64,000 nucleotides of DNA from Bradyrhizobium elkanii USDA 76 (GCF_023278185.1 NZ_CP066356.1:1728001-1792000), one strand, 5' to 3'. Positions 42,100-51,818 are shown, counted from the stretch's first letter. Notes: generated by a model from the letters alone, not told the origin. Translations and numbers: made by a program.

Positions 42100-42504
42100 A
42101 TGTTCAAGTCTAAACAATATCGTGCAGAAGCGGCCAAATACGGCGAACGGGTCAAGGGTTCGACCGATCTGGATGAAGGCCGCAAACTTCAGGAACTGCA
42201 GGACCGCCTCGTCTCGCTTGCTGATAACGAGCAGAGACTGGCGGACGACTACCACGACGCAGTTCATGTCATAGGCCCGGACCAATCTCGCGGCGCGGCC
42301 CTTGCAAGCGAAGAGGAACGCGTTCTGCGGTGTCTTGGCGCGGCTGTCATCATGCAATGGAACGCTCTGCCGACGACGTTGCAGCGGGAGATCTTCGACA
42401 CCGCTGGATCGGTCGGCGAGTTGCTAGAGACGGCGGAGCTTCGTGGGCAGATCGCCCGATTTCTGCACAAGCACAAGAATGACGCGAACGGCAACGAACA
42501 TTGA
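42100..42504 (+). CDS. hypothetical protein, paralogue of the 57.7 kb gene
   Basis: 134 residues beginning MFKSKQYRAEAAKYGERVKG. The C-terminal 70 residues (RVLRCLGAA, QWNALPTTLQ, IFDTAGSVGELL, QIARFLHKH) match the protein at 57727-58128 closely. The N-terminal 45 residues are a charged helix and similar only at MF+S. Cytoplasmic, helical, function unknown. Duplicate copies suggest a stress-related paralogous family. Confidence 0.65.
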   Translation: MFKSKQYRAEAAKYGERVKGSTDLDEGRKLQELQDRLVSLADNEQRLADDYHDAVHVIGPDQSRGAALASEEERVLRCLGAAVIMQWNALPTTLQREIFDTAGSVGELLETAELRGQIARFLHKHKNDANGNEH

Positions 42505-42700
42505 TGAAGGCACGCCCGTCTTTATGAACGCGCAAAGGTTGTTATCGGATGCCGGAGTAGCCACCTGATGGAGGACACGATCGGATCGCGGTGACAGCGC
42601 GCGTCGCGAGCGCGACGTTTTTTTAGCCACGCCAGATCTTACCGACCGCACCGACCAACAGCAGTCGCTTCGAGATGCGCGTCAAGGGTAAGGACAATCC

Positions 42701-43639
42701 ATGACCATCGAACATGCCTCGGTGCAGGTTGCGCGCAAACCATGGGGGGTCGTAGACATCCGACCATGGAGCTGCATCGACGTTTCGGGCGATCCCGTCG
42801 GGGAATTGTGGTTTGATCGCGTCGATAAAGCTGCACCAGGCTCCGCCCTGCTGTTCAAGCTCCTGTTTACCAGCCAACCTCTGTCGATCCAGGTCCATCC
42901 CGACGATGAATTCGCGCACGCCATCGATTTGCCGAACGGGAAGGCCGAGGCATGGTACATCCTGTCGGCAGCGCCGGGCGCGCAGGTTGCGCTGGGACTG
43001 AAGCGGCGCCTCACGCCGCAGGCGTTGCGCGCAGCGATCAGGGAGGGCTCGATCGCCGGTCTCGTGCAATGGCGCTCTGTTGCGAAGGGCGACTTCATCT
43101 GCGTCCCCGGCGGCACAATCCACGCCATCGGCGCCGGTATCGTGCTCGCCGAGATTCAGCAACGCAGCGATACGACATTCCGCCTGTTCGACTTTGGCAG
43201 GCACCGCGAGCTGCACGAAGACGATGCGGTGGCGGCCTCCGATGCCGGGCCATCCCAGGCTCAATCCGCTCCGCGGCGTCTCACCGACGCACGAAGAGTT
43301 CTCGTCGCGCGCCCACAATTCGTGCTCGAGCGGGTCGACTTCCACGCCAATTCGCAGTGGGCGCTCGATACCGATCGGGAAACCTGGATCCTCGTGATCG
43401 AGGGGAAGGGGCGCATCGGGCGAACGAATGCGACCGTCGGTGACGCGATCTTCATTGAGGCCGACAGCGCCGGCATCGCGATTGGCCCGGACGGAATGAG
43501 CGGCCTGGTCGCCTATCCGGGACCGGATCCCATGGTTTCGCTGCTGCAGGACTGCACCGGACGAGCGACCAAGTCTCCCGATGCATCCACCGGCACGGGC
43601 TCCAGGAAATCGGGCAAGATCATCGAGGCACAGACATGA
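42701..43639 (+). CDS. class I mannose-6-phosphate isomerase
   Basis: 312 residues. Zinc-site and family motifs are LSIQVHPDDEFAHAI (His and later Glu ligands), GKAEAWYIL, FICVPGGTIHAIGAGIVLAEIQQRSDTTFRLFD. It interconverts fructose-6-P and mannose-6-P, feeding GDP-mannose. The gene overlaps the glycosyltransferase gene by four bases (ATGA), so mannose supply and transfer are coupled. The C-terminal cupin is shorter than in some ManA proteins. Confidence 0.88.
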   Translation: MTIEHASVQVARKPWGVVDIRPWSCIDVSGDPVGELWFDRVDKAAPGSALLFKLLFTSQPLSIQVHPDDEFAHAIDLPNGKAEAWYILSAAPGAQVALGLKRRLTPQALRAAIREGSIAGLVQWRSVAKGDFICVPGGTIHAIGAGIVLAEIQQRSDTTFRLFDFGRHRELHEDDAVAASDAGPSQAQSAPRRLTDARRVLVARPQFVLERVDFHANSQWALDTDRETWILVIEGKGRIGRTNATVGDAIFIEADSAGIAIGPDGMSGLVAYPGPDPMVSLLQDCTGRATKSPDASTGTGSRKSGKIIEAQT

Positions 43640-45921
43640 CGTCGCTCCGCCGCATCGCCCTTATCGGCAACTCGCTGCCTCGCCGTTGCGGAATCGCAAC
43701 CTTCACGACGGACCTGCAGAGAGCGATATCGGCGTCACGCCCTGATCTGGAAACCTGCATCGTGGCGATGACCGATCGCGGCCAGGCCTACGACTATCCG
43801 CCGGCGGTCGCTTTCCAGATCAAGGACGACAATGTCGAAGACTACCTGCGTGCAGCGGATTTCCTGAATGCCGGCCGGTTCGATACCGTGTGCCTGCAGC
43901 ACGAATTCGGCATTTTCGGCGGCGAAGCCGGCGCCCATATCCTCCCGCTGCTGGCGCGCCTGACCATGCCGGTCGTAACGACGCTTCATACCGTATTGGC
44001 CAACCCGTCAGCCAAGCAACGCGCGGTCATGGAGCGCATCGTCGATGCGTCGTCGAAGGTGGTGGTGATGGCCAACAAGGCTCGCGAGCTACTGCGCAGC
44101 GTCTACCTCGTGCCGGACGACAAGATCGAGGTGATCGCCCACGGCATTCCCGATGTCGCCTTTGCCGGGCCCGATGTGGCGAAGGTCAGGCTCGGATTTG
44201 GCGGCAAGTCGGTCATTCTGACGTTCGGGCTGCTGTCCCCCAACAAGGGCATCGAAGTCATGATCGACGCAATGCCCTCGATTCTGAAACACCGCGCGAA
44301 TGCGGTATATGTCGTGCTCGGCGCAACGCACCCCAATCTGGTTCGAGACCAGGGCGAAGCCTATCGTGAAAGTCTGATGGTGCGGGTCCGCGCGCTGGGC
44401 GTCGAGGACCACGTGGTATTCCTGGACCGGTTCGTAGATCAGGCCACGCTGCTCGAATTCATCTCGATGTGCGACGTCTATGTCACGCCCTATCTCAACG
44501 AGGCCCAGATGACCTCTGGAACCTTGGCTTACAGTTTTGGGCTCGGGAAGGCGGTGGTGTCGACGCCCTACTGGCACGCACGCGAGCTGCTTACTGACGG
44601 ATGCGGAGTTCTGGTACCATTCGGCGATGCGTCGGCGATCGGCGGTGAGATTGCCAAACTGCTCACCGACGACCCGCGCCGGCAAGAGATGGGCCAACGC
44701 GCATACGCCATGAGCCGGATGATGACGTGGGAACGCACGGCCGAGCGTTACATGTCCGCCTTCGAGGCCGCGCGGCAGGGTCATCGGCTCAAGGTCTTTG
44801 CGCGTCCCGATTCCGGCGCGCCGGAACCACGCGGCCCCGCTGCGCCCGACATGCAGATCGGCCATTTCATGACGATGTGCGACGACATCGGCTTGTTCCA
44901 GCACGCGGTTCAGTCGGTGCCGGATCGCTCGCACGGCTATTGCGTCGATGACAATGCCCGGGCGTTGCTCTTGGCCTGCGCCCTCAACAATCCCGGCGAA
45001 CAGGCGTTGCCGGAAATCCTGACGACCCGCTTTGCGGCGTTCGTGCAGCATGCGTGGAATCCCGACATCAGGCGATTTCGCAACTTCATGGGCTTCAACC
45101 GAACCTGGCTCGAGGACAGAGGCTCGGAAGACAGTCACGGGCGGACGCTATGGGCACTGGGCGAGGCGGCGCGCGGAGACGCAAGCCCGTCGCGGCGCAG
45201 GTGGGCCACCGATTTGTTCGCCCAGGCTTTGTCGACGGCCGAGAGCTTCAGCTCGCCCCGCGCGTGGGCGTTCATGCTGCTAGGTCTGGACGCTTATTGC
45301 ACTGTTGCTCCGGATGATCTCCACGCGAGGGAAGTCCGGCATGCGCTTGCTGACAGGTTGATGTCCTGTCTGGCGTCGGTAGAGACGCCGGACTGGGTGT
45401 GGTTCGAGGAAGGGCTCGCTTACGACAACGCGCGATTGCCGCAAGCCTTGATGCTGACAGGGATGACGACTCAAACGCCGCAATACCGCGATGCGGGATT
45501 GCGCTCATTGCGCTGGCTGATGACGCAGCAGACGAGCGTGGCAGGTCATTTCCGGCCGGTGGGCACCGGCAGCTTCGGCGAACAGCGGCAACATCCCCGC
45601 GCCTTCGATCAGCAACCCGTGGAAGCCACGGCAACGATCGCTGCCTGCCTGACGGCGTGGCGTGCGGACGGCGATGCCGAGTGGAAAACCATGGCCATGC
45701 GCGCCTTCGGCTGGTTTCTAGGCAGCAATGATCTGTCCGTGGCACTGGTCGATCCGCACACCGGGAGCTGCCGCGATGGATTGCATCCCGATCGCGCCAA
45801 CGAAAACCGTGGAGGCGAGTCGGTCGTCTGCTATTTGCTTGGACTTGCGGAGATTCGTCAGCTCGCGCGCGTCAACACCAGCCTGAACAAGCCCACGGCC
45901 TTACGCGCCGTGGGCGCTTGA
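43636..45921 (+). CDS. GT4 glycosyltransferase with large C-terminal helical domain
   Basis: 761 residues. The first 390 are a GT-B glycosyltransferase of family 4: IALIGNSLPRRCGIATFTTD, QHEFGIFGGEAGAH, TLHTVLANPS, VIAHGIPDV, LLSPNKGIEV and the donor-site motif SGTLAYSFGLGKAVVSTPYW. The last 350 residues (from about MQIGHFMTMCDDIGLFQHAV) form an alpha/alpha-toroid-like region with HGYCVDDNARALL and repeated tryptophan helices. Such a second half is frequent beside GH130 enzymes. It lies between phosphomannose isomerase and GH130, so a mannose-containing polymer is the likely product; this substrate is inferred. Confidence 0.85.
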   Translation: MTSLRRIALIGNSLPRRCGIATFTTDLQRAISASRPDLETCIVAMTDRGQAYDYPPAVAFQIKDDNVEDYLRAADFLNAGRFDTVCLQHEFGIFGGEAGAHILPLLARLTMPVVTTLHTVLANPSAKQRAVMERIVDASSKVVVMANKARELLRSVYLVPDDKIEVIAHGIPDVAFAGPDVAKVRLGFGGKSVILTFGLLSPNKGIEVMIDAMPSILKHRANAVYVVLGATHPNLVRDQGEAYRESLMVRVRALGVEDHVVFLDRFVDQATLLEFISMCDVYVTPYLNEAQMTSGTLAYSFGLGKAVVSTPYWHARELLTDGCGVLVPFGDASAIGGEIAKLLTDDPRRQEMGQRAYAMSRMMTWERTAERYMSAFEAARQGHRLKVFARPDSGAPEPRGPAAPDMQIGHFMTMCDDIGLFQHAVQSVPDRSHGYCVDDNARALLLACALNNPGEQALPEILTTRFAAFVQHAWNPDIRRFRNFMGFNRTWLEDRGSEDSHGRTLWALGEAARGDASPSRRRWATDLFAQALSTAESFSSPRAWAFMLLGLDAYCTVAPDDLHAREVRHALADRLMSCLASVETPDWVWFEEGLAYDNARLPQALMLTGMTTQTPQYRDAGLRSLRWLMTQQTSVAGHFRPVGTGSFGEQRQHPRAFDQQPVEATATIAACLTAWRADGDAEWKTMAMRAFGWFLGSNDLSVALVDPHTGSCRDGLHPDRANENRGGESVVCYLLGLAEIRQLARVNTSLNKPTALRAVGA

Positions 45922-45952
45922 ATTCCCTTTCATCCAGCGACCTGAGGATACC

Positions 45953-47251
45953 GTGTCACAAGCTACCTTCCTGAACCGGCAGGCGCTTCATCTGCGTCCC
46001 GATCCCGCGCGAGTTATCGTGCGGCCATTCAAGCCGGCGACTGAACCTCGCGATCTCAACCCCACCGACAAGATGCGCGCAAATCATATCGTCGAGCGAG
46101 TTCTCGCACTCGATCAGGAAGCGGTTGCCGCTCAGCTCGCGGACGTCCTGGACAATTTCAAGGGTCGGCATCGCAACCTGTTGGAGAGGTTCGAGGCCCG
46201 CGCGGACGAAATGGAGGATGCTTTCGCGACGCATGGCGTCTTCTCAAAGACGCAGCGCCAGCTGGTCGGCGCCTATTTCCTCAATGAGTATTCATTCGAA
46301 GCCTCTGCCTTGTTCAATCCCAGCATCGTGGCGCACCCCGATCAATCAGGAGCGCCGAAGGGCGGTGTGCGCTTCATCCTCAGTCTCCGTGCCATAGGCG
46401 AAGGGCATGTATCGTCACTGACGTTTCGAACCGGGACCATCGCGGCTGACGGCAGTCTGGCTGTTGATCCGACGGCTCGGCTCGCGTCGATTCCGAGGAT
46501 TTGCCATCGCATATCGGGGCCGGACGGCGAGCGTGTCGAGCTGGTTTTCAAGCCCGAAGAAGACCTGACCGAGCGCGTCATTTTTCCCGTCACAGAATCC
46601 CAATCGAACGGCATAGAGGACGCGCGCTTTGTCGAATTCAGCGACGGCGATCGAAAGACGTATTACGCGACCTATACCGCTTACAGCGGTCGAGCCATCC
46701 GCTCCGAACTGATCGAGACCAGTGATTTTACGTCGTTTCGACTGGCGCCCCTGCGAGGGGCTGCGGCTCGGAACAAGGGCATGGCACTGTTCCCGCGCAA
46801 GATCGGCGGCCAGTATGCCATGATCGCGAGGCAGGACAATGAGAACCTGTATCTAATCTATTCAGACGACCTCCACACGTGGGATGGCGGTCAAGCCATT
46901 TTGAAACCGCAGTTTCCCTGGGAGTTCGTCCAGATTGGCAATTGCGGGTCGCCGATCGAACTCGATGAGGGTTGGCTGCTGCTGACGCACGGTGTCGGCC
47001 CGGTCCGCAAATACTCGATCGGTGCGGCGCTGCTCGACAAGCGCGACCCATCCAAGGTGCTGGCGCGTTCGCGCGAGCCGCTATTGCGGCCTGAACCATC
47101 CGAGCGTGAAGGATACGTCCCTAACGTCGTTTATACGTGCGGCGGGATGCGGCACAATAACCAGATCATCCTGCCATATGCCGTGTCCGACACATTCTCA
47201 AATTTCGCAACGATCGAGATTTCCGAGCTCATGAACTCGATGAAATGCTAG
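45953..47251 (+). CDS. GH130 glycosidase/phosphorylase (beta-mannoside type)
   Basis: 432 residues from a GTG. The GH130 five-bladed propeller motifs are present: FNPSIVAHPDQS, GIEDARFVEFSDGD (catalytic aspartate region), TAYSGRAIRSEL, RNKGMALFPRKIGGQYAMIARQD, GNCGSPIELDEGWLLLTHGVG, and NVVYTCGGM with PYAVSD at the end. GH130 enzymes act on beta-mannosides, either by phosphorolysis or hydrolysis. With the isomerase and GT4 genes it forms a three-gene mannan cassette. Confidence 0.88.
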   Translation: MSQATFLNRQALHLRPDPARVIVRPFKPATEPRDLNPTDKMRANHIVERVLALDQEAVAAQLADVLDNFKGRHRNLLERFEARADEMEDAFATHGVFSKTQRQLVGAYFLNEYSFEASALFNPSIVAHPDQSGAPKGGVRFILSLRAIGEGHVSSLTFRTGTIAADGSLAVDPTARLASIPRICHRISGPDGERVELVFKPEEDLTERVIFPVTESQSNGIEDARFVEFSDGDRKTYYATYTAYSGRAIRSELIETSDFTSFRLAPLRGAAARNKGMALFPRKIGGQYAMIARQDNENLYLIYSDDLHTWDGGQAILKPQFPWEFVQIGNCGSPIELDEGWLLLTHGVGPVRKYSIGAALLDKRDPSKVLARSREPLLRPEPSEREGYVPNVVYTCGGMRHNNQIILPYAVSDTFSNFATIEISELMNSMKC

Positions 47252-47311
47252 GGCGCGGCCAGCTGATCTCAGGAGCATACATCCAGTTCAATAGCTGCTT
47301 TTGTTCCCGAG

Positions 47312-47605
47312 CTACTCCTGCGCCTTGACGCCAGGCCGCACGCTTATCCTTGCGAGCTCGCGACGCTCGTCCTCTGTCAGCTGCCAATCCTCGCACTGGC
47401 TGCAAAGCTGCGCGAAAACGTCGTGTAATTGGCTTCGGGCTACCCTGACGATCTCGGTATCGTCGAATTCGCAAGACTTCAGGAAAATTGGCAAGGTAAA
47501 ACTGGTCTGACGGCTTTCGAACTGAAAAGTCAGGCGAATGTCCTCGCCACGTGCATTCGGCAGAATCACCTCGATGCGTGCGATCGTAATCTCGAACATA
47601 TTCAT
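47312..47605 (-). CDS. hypothetical protein
   Basis: 97 residues from MNMFEITIARIEVILPNARG; the end LARISVRPGVKAQE is unremarkable. The middle FQFESRQTSFTLPIFLKSCE and a helix VRVARSQLHDVFAQLC suggest a small alpha-beta protein. A broken copy of this gene lies at 49500-49670. Alternative ATGs are at 47599 and 47611. Function unknown. Confidence 0.6.
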   Translation of the reverse strand: MNMFEITIARIEVILPNARGEDIRLTFQFESRQTSFTLPIFLKSCEFDDTEIVRVARSQLHDVFAQLCSQCEDWQLTEDERRELARISVRPGVKAQE

Positions 47606-47936
47606 GCGCATCTCTTGCTTGGTCGACCTTGAATTGAGCTTTTCAGCGGGCGCGCGGATTCCAACGAGGTTGCTCGGATGCACCGATATGAAGTCGCCCG
47701 TCCTTGAAGTTGTCAAAGGGAAGCGGCATGTCCGCAGCGTCACGGGCTCAGGCCTTTCGGGCATATTGCCGGGTTAGGCGCAGGCGCTGGCCGCAGACGT
47801 CGAGCCGATGGGCATTGTGCGAGGCCCCCTCATGCAGTCTCCCGGAAGGGCCGGCCACTCTGGAACGCGGACCTGATCTCCGTCTTCAAGGCTCCGCGTT
47901 GCGCCGGCCGCTACTATACGAAGATCTCAAGGTTCC

Positions 47937-48953
47937 TCACCTTGCCAGGCGATCTTTGCTCATGATCAGCGTAACGACCAGTCCCTCTTCCGACCAGTCG
48001 AATGCGATGGAGCCACCGAGTTGGGCCGCCATGCTCCGCTGCACCAATTTGCTTCCAAAGCCATTGAGCATTGCGGGAGCCTTAAGAGGCGGGCCGCCCC
48101 GCTCGGTCCAGGTCACGACGACTTCGTCGCCATGGGCATTGCACGACACGTCCAAGGTGCCGCTTGCCAGCGATAGCGAACCGTATTTCGCCGAGTTCGT
48201 TGCCAGTTCGTGCAGCACAAGAGCGAGCGTTGTGCTCGACATTTCGCCGACTTTCATCTTGGGCACCGAAACGCGAATGCGGACGCTCGCCTCTCTTTCG
48301 TCGTAAGGCGCGAGCAAGATGGAGACCAGGTCACCAAGAAGCGCTCCTTCGCTCTTCTTTCCCGGTATGGGGCGAATGAGATCCTGTGCACGCCCCAAGG
48401 CCATCAGCCGATTTGTTAGCTCGTGGGCCATGTCTTCTTTGGTTGCGGCCGAACGCGATGTAAATTGAGTAAGCGCGGTCGCGATAGTCAGAAGGTTCTT
48501 CACGCGATGGCTCATCTCACCGGCCAGCAACTCGTTTGCTTCTTCGGCTTGCTTGCGTTGGGTAACATCGAGGAAGATGCCAAACATGGTTCGATCGGCA
48601 ATGTCCGCATCGTCGCCTTGCCCGCGCGCGGAGATCCAACGGATGTCGCCGTCGAACAAGATGCGAAAGTCAATCTCGTAAGCGCCTACTATTGCGCGAG
48701 TAGCGGCAAACGCAGACCTGACCCGTTCCAGATCGGCAGGATGGATGTTCCTGGACAGGATCTCGAATGTGATGTGTTTTTCGCTCTTCGCAACGTCCCA
48801 CAGGTCGTAGGCGCGTTCGTCCATCGTAATGGCGTCCGTATCCACGTTCCAGGCCCACAAGGCCACGCCGGCGGCGTCGGTCGCAGCACGCAAGTGCTTT
48901 TCATTCCAAACCGGCATCGATATCTTATCGGACGACATCCGCTTTGCTTCCAT
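47937..48953 (-). CDS. HWE-type PAS sensor histidine kinase
   Basis: 338 residues from MEAKRMSSDKISM (an internal ATG at 48938 is possible). An N-terminal PAS domain (about 20-140: ATDAAGVALWAWNVDTDAIT, DFRILFDGDIRWISARGQG, GIFLDVTQRKQAEE) is followed by the HWE/HisKA_2 dimerisation box MSHRVKNLLTIATALTQ and the ATPase region LALVLHELATNSAKYGSLS with WTERGGPPLK. Cytoplasmic, no membrane helix. This class frequently feeds the general stress response in alphaproteobacteria; the partner here is unknown. Confidence 0.88.
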   Translation of the reverse strand: MEAKRMSSDKISMPVWNEKHLRAATDAAGVALWAWNVDTDAITMDERAYDLWDVAKSEKHITFEILSRNIHPADLERVRSAFAATRAIVGAYEIDFRILFDGDIRWISARGQGDDADIADRTMFGIFLDVTQRKQAEEANELLAGEMSHRVKNLLTIATALTQFTSRSAATKEDMAHELTNRLMALGRAQDLIRPIPGKKSEGALLGDLVSILLAPYDEREASVRIRVSVPKMKVGEMSSTTLALVLHELATNSAKYGSLSLASGTLDVSCNAHGDEVVVTWTERGGPPLKAPAMLNGFGSKLVQRSMAAQLGGSIAFDWSEEGLVVTLIMSKDRLAR

Positions 48954-49111
48954 CTTGTACACCGATAACGGCTGAGGGGCGCGGTGGTGCCAGGCAGCGC
49001 ATGTGAGCGGAAGAACGAGGCTTGGCGGAATCAATTTCCGTGATCGGCCCGCGCCGGCCGGCCTGCGCACTCCGACATACGCGCCGCGAGCGGATAGGAA
49101 TGAGCCTTGCC

Positions 49112-49261
49112 TTAGTCGGCGTCCGTGATCCTGCCCTTGCCTTTGCATGACTGGCATTTCGCTGGGTAGATCTTTCGGCCCGGTTCCACCGGCTGCATCG
49201 TCGGAGCGAAGCCCGTTCCGCTGCATCCAGGGCAGGTATGCTCTTTGATCTTTAGCGTCAT
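49112..49261 (-). CDS. small zinc-ribbon protein with CxxCxGxG motifs
   Basis: 49 residues: MTLKIKEHTCPGCSGTGFAP, then a linker, then CQSCKGKGRITDAD. Two CxxCxGxG units of the DnaJ zinc-finger type face each other around a proline-rich loop, enough for one zinc site. Similar miniature proteins are common in Bradyrhizobium (from memory). Possibly a chaperone-like or nucleic-acid-binding accessory; unknown. Confidence 0.7.
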   Translation of the reverse strand: MTLKIKEHTCPGCSGTGFAPTMQPVEPGRKIYPAKCQSCKGKGRITDAD

Positions 49262-49499
49262 ATCGACCTTTCAGGTTCCGCGGATCTGCGGCCACCAATT
49301 TCATTACAGATCGCGCGCTTCCATGATCGATCACGCTTCAGCGGTCCGTCCTGCTTCTCGCGCTCCTGCGCCAAGCCAAACAAGAGCGGCCCGAGTTCGG
49401 CACTGGTCGAGATCTCGGGCCGCCCGAACGGCGCGGGGGCGGCCCGCGACGCCCGGCGTCATCCGATCACATCCAGCTCGCGGTCGCTGTGCAATTTTG

Positions 49500-49670
49500 C
49501 TCACTCTTCGACGCGCCACTTGTTGGTCCCCACCTGCTCACGCGCCCTGATGCCGGGCACGCGAGGTAAGACCGGTCTGAGGTGCCTTCGAATTGAAACG
49601 TCGGCCGACCGTCCTCGCCGTGTTCGTTCGGCGGAATCGTCTCGATGCGTGATCTGTATGCTGAATGCAT
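49500..49670 (-). pseudogene. broken paralogue of the 47.3 kb hypothetical gene
   Basis: One frame keeps RIETIPPNEHGEDGRPTFQF, which matches RIEVILPNARGEDIRLTFQF at 47312-47605; the continuation (VPGIRAREQVGTNKWRVEE) is in a different frame. Frameshifts around 49560-49590 separate them. Non-functional by appearance. Confidence 0.5.
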
Positions 49671-49915
49671 TCAGCGCATCACCTTGCTTGATCGACCTTG
49701 AAGCGACTTCCCTCGGCTTGATCTCGATCTCGATCGCGCTCGGCAGCGATGCTGCCGCGATCATACCAAATGACAACCATACTGGATCGCGATCAGCATC
49801 GCAGCGATCCAGCGAGAGGGCGAATGCTAAAGACCGGCGAGGGGGCCGACGTGCCCGACCTCCAAATGGCGATGCCACGCATCTGCAGTCGATCAATCGA
49901 CCGATCGCGCGCCGG

Positions 49916-50593
49916 TCAGTCCTTCCGGCCCAGCTCCGACTTCTCAATCAGAACGGCGTTCAGGAGCGAGCTATGGACCTCGATTTTTCCATTGTAGCTG
50001 ATGAAGCCAAGCCTGCGGAATTTATTCATGAAGAAACTAACCCGCGATCGGGTCGCGCCGATCATTTCGGCAAGTGTTTCTTGACTGATCTTGACCCCAA
50101 TAGGCTGCGGGCTGCTTTCCTTGCCGAAATTCGCGAGCAGAAGCAACAGCCGCGCCAGACGTTTTTCGCTGGAGTTGAATAGTTGGTCGATCAGATCTTC
50201 TTCGATTCGGCTATTGCGCGTGAGCAGATACGCCATGAACAATTGGGAGAACTTGGGCCTGCCTTCGAGCGCTGAAATCATTGCCAGTTTCGATATTCTA
50301 GTGATGATGCTGTCTTCCATTGCCGTAGTCGTCGCGATACGCAATGGCTGGCCGTTGAGACAACCTTCACCAAAGAATTGTCCCGGCTCCAACATCCCGA
50401 CGACGGCTTCCTTGCCCTGGTCGGAGACGACCGTGAGCTTGATTTTTCCTTTTTGAATGTAGAAAACCGCGTCCGCGACATCTCCCTGCACGAACACGTT
50501 CTGACCCTTGCCAAGCTTCGAGATCGATTTTCCTTCCCCAACCTTGGCGAGGAAGGTCTTGGGATCAAACTTGTCCTTCGCAGGCTTGGCCAA
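49916..50593 (-). CDS. Crp/Fnr-family transcriptional regulator
   Basis: 225 residues. The cyclic-nucleotide-like beta-roll (about 25-120) has VFVQGDVADAVFYIQKGKIK and GQFFGEGCLNGQPLR; the HTH (about 165-215) has ISQETLAEMIGATRSRVSFFMNKF. No cysteine ligand set for an FeS cluster is seen, so it is not an oxygen-sensing Fnr. The target and ligand are unknown. It stands alone on the minus strand. Confidence 0.88.
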   Translation of the reverse strand: MAKPAKDKFDPKTFLAKVGEGKSISKLGKGQNVFVQGDVADAVFYIQKGKIKLTVVSDQGKEAVVGMLEPGQFFGEGCLNGQPLRIATTTAMEDSIITRISKLAMISALEGRPKFSQLFMAYLLTRNSRIEEDLIDQLFNSSEKRLARLLLLLANFGKESSPQPIGVKISQETLAEMIGATRSRVSFFMNKFRRLGFISYNGKIEVHSSLLNAVLIEKSELGRKD

Positions 50594-50771
50594 ATGGACG
50601 CTCTCATTCCCTAGGTGTAATGCCCCGTAATATTAGCAGAATGTCCGCTTCGTGGAAGGCGCAGCGCGCGAGATCGGGAACGGAAATCACATCAGGGAAT
50701 TCCGGCCCGCAAGGGGGCCAGGTATGGACACCCCGAAAAACTGCGCAGATCGCCCTGCGCAGGTTCGCCGG

Positions 50772-51155
50772 CTATCCGCGTTGCTCCACCGCTTTTTCGC
50801 GGCCGAGCGATTCGGCACAAGCCCTTGCAACGGCCGAATTTGGCTCGGTGCTTCCCGGCATCGTGGCCCAACCTCCCTTTTCAACGAACTTGCCCTGGTC
50901 CGATACATAGGTCGTCTTCTTCATTTCGGTCAGGTTCGCCGAGGCATCAGCAGCCTGTCGAAACTTTTCAACGCAGATGGGTGTGAGAGCTGCGACGACG
51001 GCCGTCGCAGCGCGGCTTGCAGCGAGGGTCTCTGCGGACCCACCGGTCACCCAGCCGCCCCAGCTGAAGCCAACGATCGCCAGGGCCATCGCCCCAGCCA
51101 CAGCACCCCACAGAACGGAGCGCGCGGTCGCCTTTGTCTCCCGGGAGATGTCCAT
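50772..51155 (-). CDS. small membrane-anchored hypothetical protein
   Basis: 127 residues from MDISRETKATARSVLWGAVA with one N-terminal transmembrane helix (about 12-34: VLWGAVAGAMALAIVGFSWGGW) and a soluble C-terminal part containing LTPICVEKFRQAADASANLT and KFVEKGGWATMPG. Genes of this type are frequent in Bradyrhizobium. Single cysteine C59 region could be structural. Function unknown. Confidence 0.65.
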   Translation of the reverse strand: MDISRETKATARSVLWGAVAGAMALAIVGFSWGGWVTGGSAETLAASRAATAVVAALTPICVEKFRQAADASANLTEMKKTTYVSDQGKFVEKGGWATMPGSTEPNSAVARACAESLGREKAVEQRG

Positions 51156-51492
51156 GGTGTCGCCTTTGACTTGGAGGATCGAGATAGCCGAGGAAGCCAA
51201 GCATGTCGATCGATAGACGGCTGTACCAAATTGCTCACTCAGCCTGCGGCGAGACCATTCGGACAATTTGGATGGACACATTGCCGCACGACGTCACCCT
51301 AGACGAAGCCTTAACAAATCGGCTGGATCGGATGCCCTGCGATGCTCAGACCTGTACGACCCTAGCTACATTCCCACGCAGTTGGGCGGCGAGTGCCAGC
51401 GGTCTACGCATTCTGTTCCTTTTTGAACAGCCAGCGCTGTCTACCCGTGCTCTGTTCTTTGATTGCCTGACTTGGACTCATACTTCCGATCG

Positions 51493-51517
51493 GCCCGGCC
51501 CTCGTGGCCGGGCTTTT
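51493..51517 (+). terminator. rho-independent terminator with no obvious gene upstream
   Basis: GCCCGGCC-CTCGT-GGCCGGGC followed by TTTTCGTT: an 8-base-pair GC stem, five-base loop and T tract. It points along the plus strand, but the 300 bases upstream contain no convincing plus-strand gene, so a small RNA may end here. Confidence 0.65.
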
Positions 51518-51620
51518 CGTTCCGGTCCATGGATGTCTCTGTTAGCTTAGAACGGTCATCAGTCTGAGTCTGAGCAGAATCACAGCGGCCGTGCCCTTCA
51601 CCGGCCGCCGCGAGAGAAGC

Positions 51621-51642
51621 GAGGCCGCCAATTGGCGGCCTC
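51621..51642. repeat. perfect 22-base palindrome downstream of the 51.7 kb gene
   Basis: The arms GAGGCCGCC and GGCGGCCTC surround AATT, so the sequence is fully self-complementary. It lies 12 bases beyond the stop of the minus-strand gene at 51654; without a T tract, it is a possible transcript-stabilising or termination structure. Confidence 0.6.
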
Positions 51643-51653
51643 ATCGACAAGTT

Positions 51654-51818
51654 CTAACCGCCGGGCTCTTCCTTGTGATCATGCGGGGTGCCGCGATTTT
51701 TGTCGGTCTGCTCCGCATCCCCCGGCGTTTTCCCTGCCATATTTCCAGGGTTGAAATGGTACTTGCCATCGGGGTTCTCGCCAGGCTGCTTCTCATTCGG
51801 GTTCTTCTTGTTAGTCAT
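51654..51818 (-). CDS. 54-residue hydrophilic protein
   Basis: MTNKKNPNEKQPGENPDGKY, HFNPGNMAGKTPGDAEQTDK, then NRGTPHDHKEEPGG: strongly polar, rich in Asn, Pro, Gly and Lys, with no hydrophobic core, so probably disordered. AAGGAGTG precedes the ATG. It resembles hydrophilin-like stress proteins by composition only. Confidence 0.6.
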   Translation of the reverse strand: MTNKKNPNEKQPGENPDGKYHFNPGNMAGKTPGDAEQTDKNRGTPHDHKEEPGG

